A stretch of 64,000 nt of DNA, taken from Aradus depressus (lineage: Eukaryota; Arthropoda; Insecta; Hemiptera; Aradidae). Made by a program: the position numbers and the translations under genes. The stretch's first letter is position 1. Every line of letters starts with the position of its first letter. Shown here in pieces: positions 54,310 through 64,000 of this stretch. The stretch spans positions 53,461,213 to 53,525,212 of the forward strand of contig OY759215.1 of the NCBI GenBank assembly GCA_963662175.1, in the 5' to 3' direction. The notes below the pieces were generated by a model. That model was given only the letters and a program-made list of their open reading frames with translations, was not told the DNA's origin and searched no databases.

Positions 54310-54870
54310 TCATAAAATGACAGGACTTTCTTCTTTGCCAAGATCACTCCCCTCCCTCGTCTTAAATTCATTTCAAAGTGGCATTACTAGGTATATGAAT
54401 GTCACTCTCAGAACTACGTTGTACAAGGAAACAAAGAAAACCGCTGACACCAGGGGCGTAGCCAGGATTTTGAGCAGGGAGGGGCAAAGTTAGACTACAG
54501 GAGAGGGGGAGGTATAGACTGCCGGGGGCACAGCCCGCAGTTTCCGTAGTTAGCGCTGCAGACTTGTTATTAATTTTGGAAACTCGGACCCCTAGAAAGC
54601 CAATAGCATGCATTTGCTGCTGCTGCGCTTTGCATTTTTACTGCGCATGTAAAATTAAATAATCGAATTCATGTATATTTAAATAAATGTAATATGACTT
54701 GTTTTGTACATGTACATTTAAGCAAAACACAATTTTTGTTATCTTGGTTTTTGCTCTGGCCAGGGTACGTGCCCCCCCTGCCCCCTGGCTGACACGCATT
54801 CATATACCCAGTAAATGAATTGAGGAGGGAGGGGGAGTTATCTGTATAGAGGTGGTTGGGTTTTTTTTCC
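54310..54870. repeat. family G element split by a hAT MITE
   Basis: The left part 54310-54449 (ATGACAGGACTTTCTTCTTT, CAAAGTGGCATTACTAGG) and the right part 54796-54870 (CATTCATATACCCAGTAAAT, then GTTATCTGTATAGAGG) are two halves of one family G copy. Confidence 0.65.
54450..54787. mobile_element. non-autonomous hAT element (MITE), copy 2
   Basis: 338 bp. Ends CAGGGGCGTAGCCAG and the inverse-type GCCCCCTG; perfect 8-bp duplication GCTGACAC at 54442-54449 and 54788-54795. The inside shares the CTGCTGCTGCGCTTTGCATT block and a TGTACATGTACATTTA block with copy 1 (23179-23780), in inverted order. Confidence 0.88.
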
Positions 54871-55879
54871 AAACTGTGCATTAAGTTCTTAACTGATTTA
54901 AAAAATCTGTAATTTATGAAAACCGGTAATATTTTGTCTTCTTCTTTTATGGTGAAAGTTGCTGTTAGCAAACCATAAAATTGAATAAAAATCATAATTT
55001 CAAGGTCACTTACTATTGATATGTTTAAGTTTCTTGTTTACCTCACCAAAATGGTATAAGTGATTTGTCACTAGATCTCAATACTGGCTAGGATTTCACT
55101 GGTACAACTTTTTTTCTGAACAGCACTATCATTTTTGTACTCGATTATGTACCTAACGAAAAATTTTCAAAAATGTCACTTGGACCATTTTGATTCTAAC
55201 CCCGTCATATATATTAAATAAATACATAATAGAAAAAATAGTGTTATTTTAATTAAAGGTGGTTGGTATAAGAATGTCCTGTTATGGAAACATCACATAT
55301 TTTGACTTAGCAACGTCTACTAAAGCACAAGTAACAATTATTTTATTTATTTATTTTTTTTGTAAGAGGTTAAAAAGATGAAAATAATAGAATTATATAT
55401 TGTTATTTTATATGGGAACTGGTATATGAATTTAGATACAACAGAATTTAGAAACACTAGAATTGGGGCATTTAGAGCAGCGGGTGCTTCGCCTTTAAGA
55501 TCTAATGATTCTCAAGAGGCGAACTTTGGCAGACTGTGGTCCTAGTTTTCATCGCTTTGATTGCTCCTCAGTGTCCTCCAAAGACCTACCGCGCTGGTCA
55601 CAAACCAAGACTCGCTCTGACGATTTCTTCGGCCGACTAGGCTCTGGGCTACGCATCACTGATATTATCAAACCCCCTCGATATGCTTCAGCGAACAGTT
55701 CGCTTCACACCGTCTCTTCCTTGTGTATACACAGCATCTTTCTTTCCGTTCCCGTTTTGATTTGTCACACAACGGTCGACTAATGTGACTACGATTTTTC
55801 CAAATGTGAAAATATCGAAATGCAATAATCCACCTGAGATTTTCAGTGTATCGGTTGACTATGCAAACATCTTGGCCTA
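54871..55879. other. spacer
   Basis: 55255-55305 is a family G arm. 55505-55783 has a 93-codon frame in GC-richer DNA with no recognised domain. The remainder is AT-rich. Confidence 0.35.
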
Positions 55880-56602
55880 GTCTTACACACTTGCATCCCC
55901 GGCAATGTATTTCCTCAGAACGAAGTAATGAAATAAGTTGTCGCTCTCTCTCCGAAACCAGTTAACTGTTTATGCTAAAAATCAATAGTTGACATGCTTC
56001 TGAACCTAATACTAAATTTTGTGTCCATACATTGTTTTTGAGTCGAGCACCACTCCTCTGATTCCCTCTTCTCTTAGGCCAATTTCGCGGAAATTTAATA
56101 GGTGCTGCCCTTTGGATGTTGAACTCAAAAGTAGTATATCATGTCGATACATTCATTTCATCGGCAATTATTAAAGTTTTAATATAATCCCCTTTTTTCC
56201 ATTGGCTGGTTTGACTGAAATCAATGAGTGTCGTCCTTAAGGGGTTCTGTATACACATATAAAATTCCATGCCTTTACATTCATTCTATCGGCAGTTATC
56301 GTGTTCACAGACACACTCAAAGACAAACAGAATTGTCTTTTTTGAATTCAGGGTGTAGGAAAATATGAAAATGTTGGAAAATAGCTGGGGAAGTAAAATT
56401 CCTGTATGTGACTCTGAGTGTGATAAATCCCAATGTAATGAATATATCGACACGAAATTTTATAAGTACATATATTCAGAACCTTTTAAAAAAAAATCCT
56501 AATGATTTTTAAAGGGAAAAGAGGGATCAGAGAATGGACTCTACACAAAAACCCCAATAACTACCGATCTAATGAATGTATCGAAACACAATTTAGTACG
56601 AG
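55880..56602 (+). repeat. family D copies
   Basis: 55895-56400 plus strand (CCCGGCAATGTATTTCCTCA, GTCGATACATTCATTTCATC), then 56440-56600 reverse-type words (CAATGTAATGAATATATCGA, CTACCGATCTAATGAATG). Confidence 0.55.
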
Positions 56603-56715
56603 AAGGCTTTGGTCGCATGGTCTTACCATGGTTTGCGGGTACGAATCCCGCTCGTTTTTTTTCGTAGGTAGAACTCCCTCCGGGGCCATGGATGTAAATA
56701 ACTTGATAACAGTGA
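56603..56715 (+). repeat. SINE-B fragment
   Basis: GGCTTTGGTCGCATGGTCTT, box B GGTACGAATCCC, then 'gtaggtagaactccctccgggg' and 'catggatg'. The first part of the head and the poly(A) are missing. Confidence 0.7.
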
Positions 56716-57689
56716 CGTTATCTATTAAATCAAACGAAAGTCGGTAAATGTATTACATTTTCTATAAAAAGATAACGAACCAGATCAGTGAATATCCGAT
56801 GATAGCTTTATTTGGAAATAATATTGGTGAAAAGGAAAAATTAAATACAAACAAAAAAATAGCAGAGAAACTCAACCGTTATGTTTATAAAAGAGGATTC
56901 ATTTGAACCTTATAATACCAGTGAAAGGGATTCACAAAAAAGATACGGGGAAAATATAATGGAAGATAGAAAAAAGAAGATAAACCACTCGTGTAAATGA
57001 GAATAAAAAAAACAGTTTAGTTTAGAAACTAATGATTAACATGGAAAACCATGAAAATGAAATTAGAACGGAAAATGGGGGAGAAGAAAATGAATTGCTA
57101 AAGGTAGTGCCTACAGAAAAACGGGAAAATATCTGATGTGACATAGGACTTTCTTATACAAACCATCCTTTTACAGATCACTCTATTTCCCCTCCCCCCA
57201 CTCTCTAATAACTGCCGTTGTAATAAATTAATTGACACAAAATATTGTCATTGGACTTTTACCCTCTACACTGAACGGGTAGGATGTGTCTGTAGAGTTG
57301 AAAACCGGGGGTAGGCTTACATAGAAACTCTAATAAGTGCCGTTGTAATGAGCGTTTTGACATGAAATTTCATATGTAAATTTAAGCCCTATAAAGACGA
57401 CATGTGTTATTTTTCAGCGGAATCAGCTCTTTGATCAGAGAGAGGGCTCAACTCAGGAATCTCAATAACTGCCGATGTAATAATTGTATTGACATGAAAT
57501 TATACATTTAAATTCAAAATCCCATAAGGATGATAGCTTATTATTTTCCGCGAAATCGGTCAAACTAAACTGCCAATGTAAGGAATGTATCGCCAAAATA
57601 GTCGATTTGCTTTGGAGGGAGAGCGAAAATGTAATTGGTTAATTTGTGCTGGGAAAGTGATTCACCGACATAATTTTTGTAAATTTATA
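56716..57689. repeat. spacer, then family G arm and family D (minus)
   Basis: 56760-57130 is AT-rich. 57135-57200: TGTGACATAGGACTTTCTTA, ACAGATCACTC. 57205-57680: reversed family D modules, closing with the GTGATTCACCGACAT block. Confidence 0.5.
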
Positions 57690-57915
57690 TTGTGTTAATT
57701 TTTTCCGGAATTTTATTGCCAAGGTGTCATCTGATTTTCTTTTTTGATAATATTTCGGGACACTTCTACGTCCCTTCTTCCGGGCACAATGAAATATATG
57801 GGTTCATTGTGAATATGGATGGATGTGTCCCGAAATAATGCCAAAAAGAAGAAAGAAACTACCGGAACAACCTTCTACAGTCTCATCCCAGAGAAGCTTA
57901 AGAAACACATTCATT
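57690..57915. repeat. fold-back family F, copy 3
   Basis: Left arm AATATTTCGGGACACTTCTA and 'cgtcccttcttccggg'; right arm ATGTGTCCCGAAATAATG and 'aagaaagaaactaccgg'. Ends with AAGAAACACATTC as copy 1 does (AAGAAACACATGT near 14520). Confidence 0.6.
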
Positions 57916-57921
57916 AAAATG

Positions 57922-58575
57922 TAGTTAGTTATTGTGACTCGTGCCCGGGCTTTAAGTACGAGGTCATATCGCCTACTACCAGAGCGCTCTTCGGTCGCTC
58001 CTCCGACTCTACATTGGGAGTCCTAAATGTTGCCTACCCAGGTTCATTTACCAAGTGTAGGGGTCTCTAACGAGTAGCTTAGTAGTTCCATCGTATCATG
58101 TTTAGTTATTAATTCGTTATTATGTTCTCATGCCCGGGCTTTAAGTAGGAGGTCATATCGCCTACTACCAGAGCGCTCTTTCGTCGCTCTGGTAGCCATC
58201 AGCCCGACTATACAGTGGGAATCCTAAATGTTGTCTACCCAGGTTCATTTACCAACTGTAGGGGACTCTAACGAGTAGCTTAGTAGTTCCATGTTTAGTT
58301 ATTAGTTTTTTATTATTTTCTCATGCCCGGGCTTTAAGAACGAGGTCATATTGCCTATTAACATAGCGCTTCTTCGTCAGTCTGGTGGACATGAGCCCGA
58401 ATCTACTATGGGAGTCCTAAATTTTGACTACCGTAAATTTTTATTCATCTAGAAGGGTCTTTAACGTCTACCTGACATCGTACAGGCTCAAGAAGGACGG
58501 CGTGCTTAACTTTATTTTACCTCCAAGATAAAATAAACTAAAGCCCTCGGGCGGGCTACCAACCCGCTATCTCGT
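57922..58575 (-). repeat. three tandem SINE-A segments
   Basis: Segments begin at about 57922, 58115 and 58310, each opening with the tail-side CATGCCCGGGCTTTAA block followed by the GAGGTCATATCGCCTA block. The first two end alike (ACGAGTAGCTTAGTAGTTCC), so a unit of about 190 bp was duplicated. The third extends to a decayed head near 58560. Confidence 0.7.
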
Positions 58576-59238
58576 ATCATGTTTACTTCAAATTCTCCTG
58601 AAACATTACTTCATTTGAAATACTGTTTCTGAATTTCTTTATTACTACAATACCTTCTCGTGCGATGTTTGCTTATTGCCTTAAGTCCCTTTTCCAAAAT
58701 GTTTGCCCAAGTTTGTTAACAAGTTCCCCACGAAACTTTCCCTGTTATTATTATGTTGATCAAATTTCCCCCAAGTATTGATCAGGGGAGGGTTGCTGAC
58801 CTACCCTCACTTAAATGGTATTAACCTCAACGTTATCCCTTTTCTTTTCGCCAAAAGTTTAACCATAAAGAGACAAAATAAACCTAGAAACGGCCATGTA
58901 AGCAGTAATAATTTATCAAGTCCCTCCTCTCTGGGGACATTTATAGACAGAAACTTATCCTAACTTTCTTTAGGAGTCCTATCATTGTATTGCTCAATAA
59001 ATTTTAAACAAATAATTTATTTACAAAGGAAATGGTACATGTAACATCATGACAGGAAGACAACAATATTTCCATTAATGATTTCTGTTAAAATATAGCT
59101 GACGAAAGGAGAAAAAGGCTATAAGTCAAATAAACAATTGTTGGATTTTTACTTAGTTTAACGAAAGATTTATCATTTTCTCTCGGGGTTTTTGTTTGTG
59201 TGGACACGTTAATAGAATGTATTATAGAATGTATTACA
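58576..59238. other. spacer
   Basis: No recognised feature; the 62-codon plus ORF at 58778-58963 has no domain. Confidence 0.3.
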
Positions 59239-59951
59239 GTGAAACCTGTTTAACTGGGATCTCAAGGGACCTAGGATTTTTTATCACTTATAGAGGCTTT
59301 TCATTTACCCAGTTTTCCAAATAGGCAGGTTTGAAATGACATTTATAGAGGGTCCCCACTAAGAGAGGTCGAAACGTATCGTTTCTCATTTATAGAGGTG
59401 AAAATGTTAATGAAAAATGCATATTTTATGTTGTTATTATGTCCAATTTTTATTTTTCAAAACAATACCTACTACAAAACTTATGACTTAAAAAATCTGT
59501 TATATTGGTTTGTATTTGAGTGCTAGTAGCTTTAAGGTGTTTCTCGATAGCATAAATTTGATCAAATATGCCAGGATTATCAATATTTGACCGAAATGAT
59601 TTTATTAATGCATTACACTTTTGTTTCGACATTTTGTGCACTTCTATTCACTTGTTTATTGTACAAAACCTTAGAACTGGAAAACAAAGCACGTGTGGAA
59701 GAAATTAGAATGTTTGTAAACAAACGTGTCGTAACCTGATGAAGTGTCTTACTTATACAGGTTATTGAGCTAAAAAGTCTCAAATATAGAGGTAAACATC
59801 GAAAAAATCTAAGAAATCAAATCTCAATTAAAAAGGTTTGAAAATTCCCAGTAACAGAGGTATTTCGATGCAAAAGTGTCGGGACCTCATTGTAATTATC
59901 AGTAACAGAGGTTTCTCACATATCCAGGGCCCACTTAACCAGGTTTCACTG
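59239..59951 (-). mobile_element. pogo/Tigger-like element, internally deleted
   Basis: Ends CAGTGAAACCTGTTTAACTG (about 59239) and the inverse CCACTTAACCAGGTTTCACTG (about 59931). TA precedes the left end, while the right flank is TT. Inside, words such as 'cagaggttt' and 'tatagaggctttt' are mirrored near the ends. The only coding remnant is the minus frame at 59450-59641. At 713 bp it is non-autonomous. Confidence 0.7.
59450..59641 (-). pseudogene. Tigger/pogo transposase C-terminal remnant
   Basis: 63 residues with a helical stretch and QTNITDFLSHKF near the end, comparable to the '..kqtkItdFF' C-termini of Tigger/Jerky-type (DDE_1) transposases. The DNA-binding and catalytic domains are absent. 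The assignment leans on its position inside the element. Confidence 0.45.
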
Positions 59952-60458
59952 TTGCTGCTGATTGTTCACCTGCTGATTTTCAGTTTAATCGGGCAAAGGT
60001 GAAGCAGAGTAAGGGAAAGTGGAAACGTGATAATAAATAATTCGAACTGGGGAAGTACATTGATGACGATTCATGGACAACTCTTATCTTTTACTTACTT
60101 ACTCTTGAAAAATTTCCACTAACAGCTGATCGCAGGTTGCTCAATCTCACTTTAAATTTAGGCAATGACAGTCCCCATAGATAAAATGTCACCTTGAGGC
60201 AGGTCAGTTGCCGAGAGGCGGCTATACCTACGTCGTGCTGGGCAACTTATGTAATCATTCAAAAATAAACAATAGAGTTTACAGCGGAATTTTATGTTTT
60301 TGAATTCCCTAAGTAGAGAAATTAAATTTTTAAGAAATGTATTCTGGGCGTTTGAGGACACAATAAATCCCACACATGAACATATATACATACGACTATT
60401 CATGTGGTTTCAAACGTCCAGAAATGAGTTCTATTTAAATTCGAACATATTAACAAAA
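59952..60458. other. spacer with family D ends
   Basis: 60040-60085 and 60220-60310 carry family D-like words (AACTGGGGAAGTACATTG; CAACTTATGTAATCATTC). No gene. Confidence 0.35.
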
Positions 60459-60605
60459 TATTAGGACCTTAGAAACAGCGCATCTCCAGCAATCCCGCCG
60501 CGCTGTCACCACTCAAAATAGTAGGACCTTAGAAACGGCGCATCTCCAGCAATCGCGCCGCGCTGTCACCACTCAAAATAGTAGGACCTTAGAAATGGCG
60601 CGGTG
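60459..60605. repeat. 70-bp tandem repeat, about 2.2 units
   Basis: TTAGGACCTTAGAAACAGCG, CATCTCCAGCAATCCCGCCG, CGCTGTCACCACTCAAAATA repeats at 60462 and 60522 onward, and a third partial unit follows (TAGGACCTTAGAAATGGCG). The first two units differ by only a few bases. Confidence 0.75.
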
Positions 60606-61670
60606 TTTATAACAATTGATCGCGATAGAATTTTTCAATCCTGATAATTTTGGTTCAATCACACCTAATTATCAATGTTCAAGATTTTTTTTCAGATTTT
60701 TTTGAGCGATCCTTCTGGTGATAAGTGTAGGGGACAGCAATGTTTAAGCGCGAAAAATTACATCGTATATATTGTTTTTAAAAAAATTTTATAAATACAT
60801 CGTATATATTGTTGAATTCGTGCTTCAATAAGCTTTCATTTGACCCAGAATCAAAATTCAACTTTTTATACTTCACGTCTATAATTGGGCCACCACACTA
60901 TCTCTGTGCTATATTTCAAATTTTTACGTCGAATTGTTTTAGAGAAAATCGCCTGTAAAAGACAGACAAACACCGAATTGATTCCATAAGTGTTCCGTTT
61001 TGCTAATTTTGGCACGAAACACTAAAAATGGTCTGATGACAAAAAATGGATAGTAGTCGCCTTAGTCCCTTTCCAAAATGTACTGCTTTTCTCAGTTTTG
61101 CAATTTCAAATCCTTAGTTAACTTAGGTTAAGTTCCTTTCTCTGAAGATTTGTTTCAAGCCGGACCTAAGCTTATTGCTAAAAGTTGATTCTTATTTAAC
61201 CATTTCTTAATAGTCGGACTCAAGTCAGCTCAAGAAGAACGTCATTGGGACCTAGAGGAGATCTGCTAGACAGGCGGGGGGTACCGTAAAAACATTATTA
61301 ATTAGGATAGGGACTAATGGAGTTTCATCTGAGCTGTAATTGAGGCGAGTTGGAGGCAGAGGAGGATCACGAATTTGAACTTTGGCATGGAGAGTTGAAA
61401 GGTCGGACTGTGTCTGTGACCATGTGCGGACTGAGACTGGGACTGGGCCGTCCTCCCGGCCTCCTTTTGTGGTAACACAACGCATCACCACACGGACTGC
61501 ATTTACACCAAAGTGGTACCTCTATCTATGGGCAAAATGGCTCTCTCTCACTCTCTCGATATAATCCACCATTGTCCGTACATCATTAGGTGTGTGGCCA
61601 ACTGATATCCAGCCCGGGGCATTCTGCCAGAACCTATCTCTCTCCTTTCACACTTGGCATATTGGCTAAT
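60606..61670. other. unassigned sequence
   Basis: Mixed composition. An 80-codon minus frame (61252-61491) and an overlapping plus frame in GC-richer DNA have no recognised domain. Confidence 0.3.
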
Positions 61671-61938
61671 TTGAACCTATCTCAAACATTTCTTTTTGTT
61701 GAGATTTTTAATCTCAAGCTGGTCTGGAAGAAAAAGATAAGATCAGGTCGAACAGTGTCTACTAATCCGACTTTGAAAAGTAGCGGTGTCTATACATCAG
61801 TGAGAGCCTATCTCAAACATATTTTTTGAGATTTTTAAACCCAAGTGAGTCTGGAAGAAAAATGAAAAGGATAATAGCAGGTCGAACAGTGTCTACCAAT
61901 TCGACTTTGAAAAGAAGCGGTGTCTATACATCAGGGGA
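61671..61938. repeat. 135-bp tandem duplication
   Basis: CCTATCTCAAACAT, then GAGATTTTTAA, GTCTGGAAGAAAAA, AGGTCGAACAGTGTCTAC and AGCGGTGTCTATACATCAG occur twice in the same order (about 61676-61801 and 61807-61934). Confidence 0.7.
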
Positions 61939-62509
61939 GGAAGTGGGGGAGGGGGGGAAGTAAAAAATAAAAAAATATTTTCCTATTTAATTTAAGGGAA
62001 TGATCCCCGTCCTCCATTACTTATAAAGTAGTATGGCTAGAGGGGAAACCAGCCGTCTGCTGATGCGAGCGAGCGTAGAGACAGAACCTGATAAAGCAGA
62101 TCTTTAGCTCGTAAACCTTATTTTTAATAGTGACTCTTACAAGATCCATTGTAGTTATTTTGAGACTATTCTGATAAGTATATTTGATGTGAAGGTTTTG
62201 CATGGCATAAGTTAGTAGCTGAGAGAAGCGATGAGGCGGTGAGGGGGGGTGTGCGTGAGGATATACAATAAGTACAGTTGATGTGCACGTAGAGCACGAA
62301 GGAGCCCTCCCACAGGGTGCTTCACCGCCAATCTCCTCTCACCCCACTGATGTACTGTCTCGCACCAGAGGTCTCCGCTTTTAGCTTGGAGTCTAGCAAA
62401 TAATGACCACAAAGAAAAAACAAGTGCAACCTAAGATACGACAAATATTCTAAAACTTATCTTTGAGTAAAAATGTTTCTATAGTTATCCACGAGAAAAG
62501 AAAAGAACA
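61939..62509. other. unassigned sequence
   Basis: No repeat partner in the window and no ORF with a domain. Confidence 0.3.
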
Positions 62510-63060
62510 AACGTTATAAACTGTTACTAAGACTACTAGACAAAAGATCCAAACTAACTTTGAAAACAAAACGACTTACATACAACGCAGTACTCAAACC
62601 TTTAGGACTTACGGACTTGAACTCTGGGGTTCTGCCAAGGCTTCCAATCTCCAGCGCATCCAATCCCTTCAATCCAAAATCCTTCGGACAATAGCCAATG
62701 CTCCTTACTACGTCTCCAACAAAACTCTTCACACTGACCTTAACGTACTTTTCGTCACTGAAGTCGCTAAATCTAAATATAAAAAATTATTTTGCCTTCT
62801 GAGTTCCCACAATAATCCTCTAGTCCGTACCCTCCATTCTGCCATACTTCCCCAACGACGGCCTCCTGGGCAGAAGCAGTGACAGTGACAGTGATTAGCT
62901 ACAAATGAAAGAAAAACCGTGACTAGGGAGTGTCACCACTGGGTGATTTCTCTCCTCATGACATTTTGACGTTGCCAATATATCTTTATTAGCACATTTG
63001 CTTGTTGTATTTATTTGTATACAGTTCTAAATAGCTATTTGTAAATTTAAAAAAAAAAAG
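62510..63060 (+). pseudogene. LINE1 (jockey-like) 3' fragment
   Basis: After a frameshift, one plus frame reads TYGLELWGSAKASNLQRIQS, then ILRTIANAPYYVSNKTLHTD and SSHNNPLVRTLHSAILP: the C-terminal part of a jockey-like ORF2, clearly related to the protein at 5115-5855 (which has TYGLQIYGTAKTSNIKRIQ). The 3' UTR shares CACTGGGTGATTTCTCTCC-like sequence with 5060-5100 and ends in a poly(A) at about 63049-63059. Frameshifts mark it as dead. Confidence 0.72.
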
Positions 63061-63640
63061 TTTTCCATAGTTCAGAAAATACGAAAAAAAAAAAGTTTAA
63101 CCGAAGACCCCGGACAAATATTTTGAAAAATATCAAATATTCATTATTGTACACATCGTCTTCCAAATAGAGTAACGATATTCTTCAGGTAGCTTGTATG
63201 AGACTTTAGAAGAAAATGAAAATGTTTTGGTTATAAAAAAGTCATGTGAAAGTCATTATCATATTAGATACTTTTACTTTCATATACTTCAATATAAAGA
63301 AGTAATGTAACAGTGCAAAAATGTCGAAAGGCATGTTTTTTAACATTTGCATGATTTGTACGAAAACTGTTAATCCTTTCAAAAAATTGGATCTTACTAA
63401 TGAATTTTCATATAAAACTTCTGTCCGCAGAATGTACTCGAATTAGAGATAAGACCAATAAGATTAACGATTAGTAGGGTGGCAGAGCGGTGCTGTTACT
63501 TGCCCCCTGGCCTAGCCTGCTTGTGACCCTGGGTCCCGTGCTTTGCCCTTCCCCGGGTCCACCTGGCCACCACCATGGTCCTTGTTTCCCTCATTTGCAT
63601 GAAGAGTGCTCAGTAAGGACAAAAAAACATTAAGGCGTAG
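63061..63640. other. spacer with a GC-rich patch
   Basis: 63290-63350 is the minor repeat shared with 41770. 63478-63600 is GC-rich and contains GGTGGCAGAGCGGTG, a box-A-like word, without a good box B at the right spacing. Confidence 0.3.
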
Positions 63641-63685
63641 TCAAGGTCCACGCCGTAGATTTTCCGTGAAAACGTCGGGATAAAA

Positions 63686-63838
63686 TCATTTTTCATTTTC
63701 TTTTCGATGCTGCCGTAGCTCTTGCATTTTCTCGGCACTAGACTTTATAGGTGTTTTAAATTCCTTTTGATGTGAGCTTTCCTCTGATTTGCGTTTTCTA
63801 TAATTCCTCGCATATTTACGATTCATATGAGACGACAT
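63686..63838 (-). CDS. small basic 50-residue ORF, unassigned
   Basis: From ATG (63836-63838, reverse) to TGA (63686-63688). The product is very basic (RKYARNYRKRKSEE near the start) and ends with a helix of the type SAEKMQELRQHRKENEK, which resembles the short 'aerm..yR.r.k' segments found at the start of some transposon-encoded proteins. It may be the N-terminal exon or a broken fragment of such a gene, or a chance ORF. It has no neighbouring coding sequence before the window ends. Confidence 0.3.
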   Translation of the reverse strand: MSSHMNRKYARNYRKRKSEESSHQKEFKTPIKSSAEKMQELRQHRKENEK

Positions 63839-64000
63839 CTTTAATTTTATTGCAATTTTCAATTTAATACAGATTTTTACATATATTTCGGAGAATATTT
63901 TTATTGTTTCACTTTGAGTCCTAGTAATGCTCTTTACAATGACACCCGAATCAATGTCCTATCTAAACGCGTTATCATGCTACACTAATTTCTAATTTTA

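Noticed and set aside
1..64000. CRISPR arrays, bacterial operons, phage genes, rRNA
   Set aside because: No regularly spaced direct repeats with unique spacers, no dense gene arrangement and no rRNA-like stretch. The tandem repeats present have no spacers. The window is eukaryotic repeat DNA.

Overview
This is AT-rich nuclear DNA from an animal, most likely an arthropod (insect or crustacean). I cannot name the species. The evidence is an insect-type Ty3/gypsy retrotransposon, jockey/I-like LINE relics, a mariner, hAT and pogo/Tigger-type relics, and SINE tails made of CCTAA units (the TTAGG telomere repeat of many arthropods). I found no convincing host gene, no rRNA and no functional tRNA gene. 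Almost all of the window is dispersed, nested repeats. One unassigned 94-codon ORF (1030-1311) and one 50-codon ORF (63686-63838) are the only non-repeat coding candidates, and both are weak.

Centre (27.4-34.5 kb): a hAT-like element (27452-34444) with an 8-bp target duplication GTTTGCAG and short GGTTGGGCGATAG ends. It has been split by a complete Ty3/gypsy retrotransposon (27855-33937). The retrotransposon has two 250-bp LTRs that look identical, a primer binding site, gag, a -1 slippery heptamer, pol with protease, reverse transcriptase, RNase H and integrase, a polypurine tract, and a 4-bp duplication CCGG. It has no env. Its integrase carries Asn where the catalytic Glu is expected.

Left (0-27 kb): tRNA-derived SINE-A copies, LINE relics, an internally deleted mariner (4241-4863), a TIR element (7317-8726) invaded by a fold-back element, a tandem array (11.46-12.6 kb), hairpin elements, a hAT MITE (23179-23780), an inverted SINE-B pair (25.6-26.2 kb) and pogo/Tigger end fragments. 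Right (34.5-64 kb): more SINE-A, fold-back, LINE and hAT MITE copies, a G-rich minisatellite (46.5-46.9 kb), a Tigger-like element (59239-59951) and small tandem duplications.

The most unusual signal is a recurring module: CTGATGA, one extra base, a short hairpin, then GAAA. It looks like the core of a hammerhead ribozyme. It occurs in at least five places, and in three of them it lies in both arms of a fold-back element flanked by 12-15 bp target duplications. That combination suggests retroposed, Penelope-like or otherwise ribozyme-bearing non-autonomous elements rather than ordinary MITEs. Names such as SINE-A, family D and family G are mine and refer to repeats defined by comparing copies inside this window.
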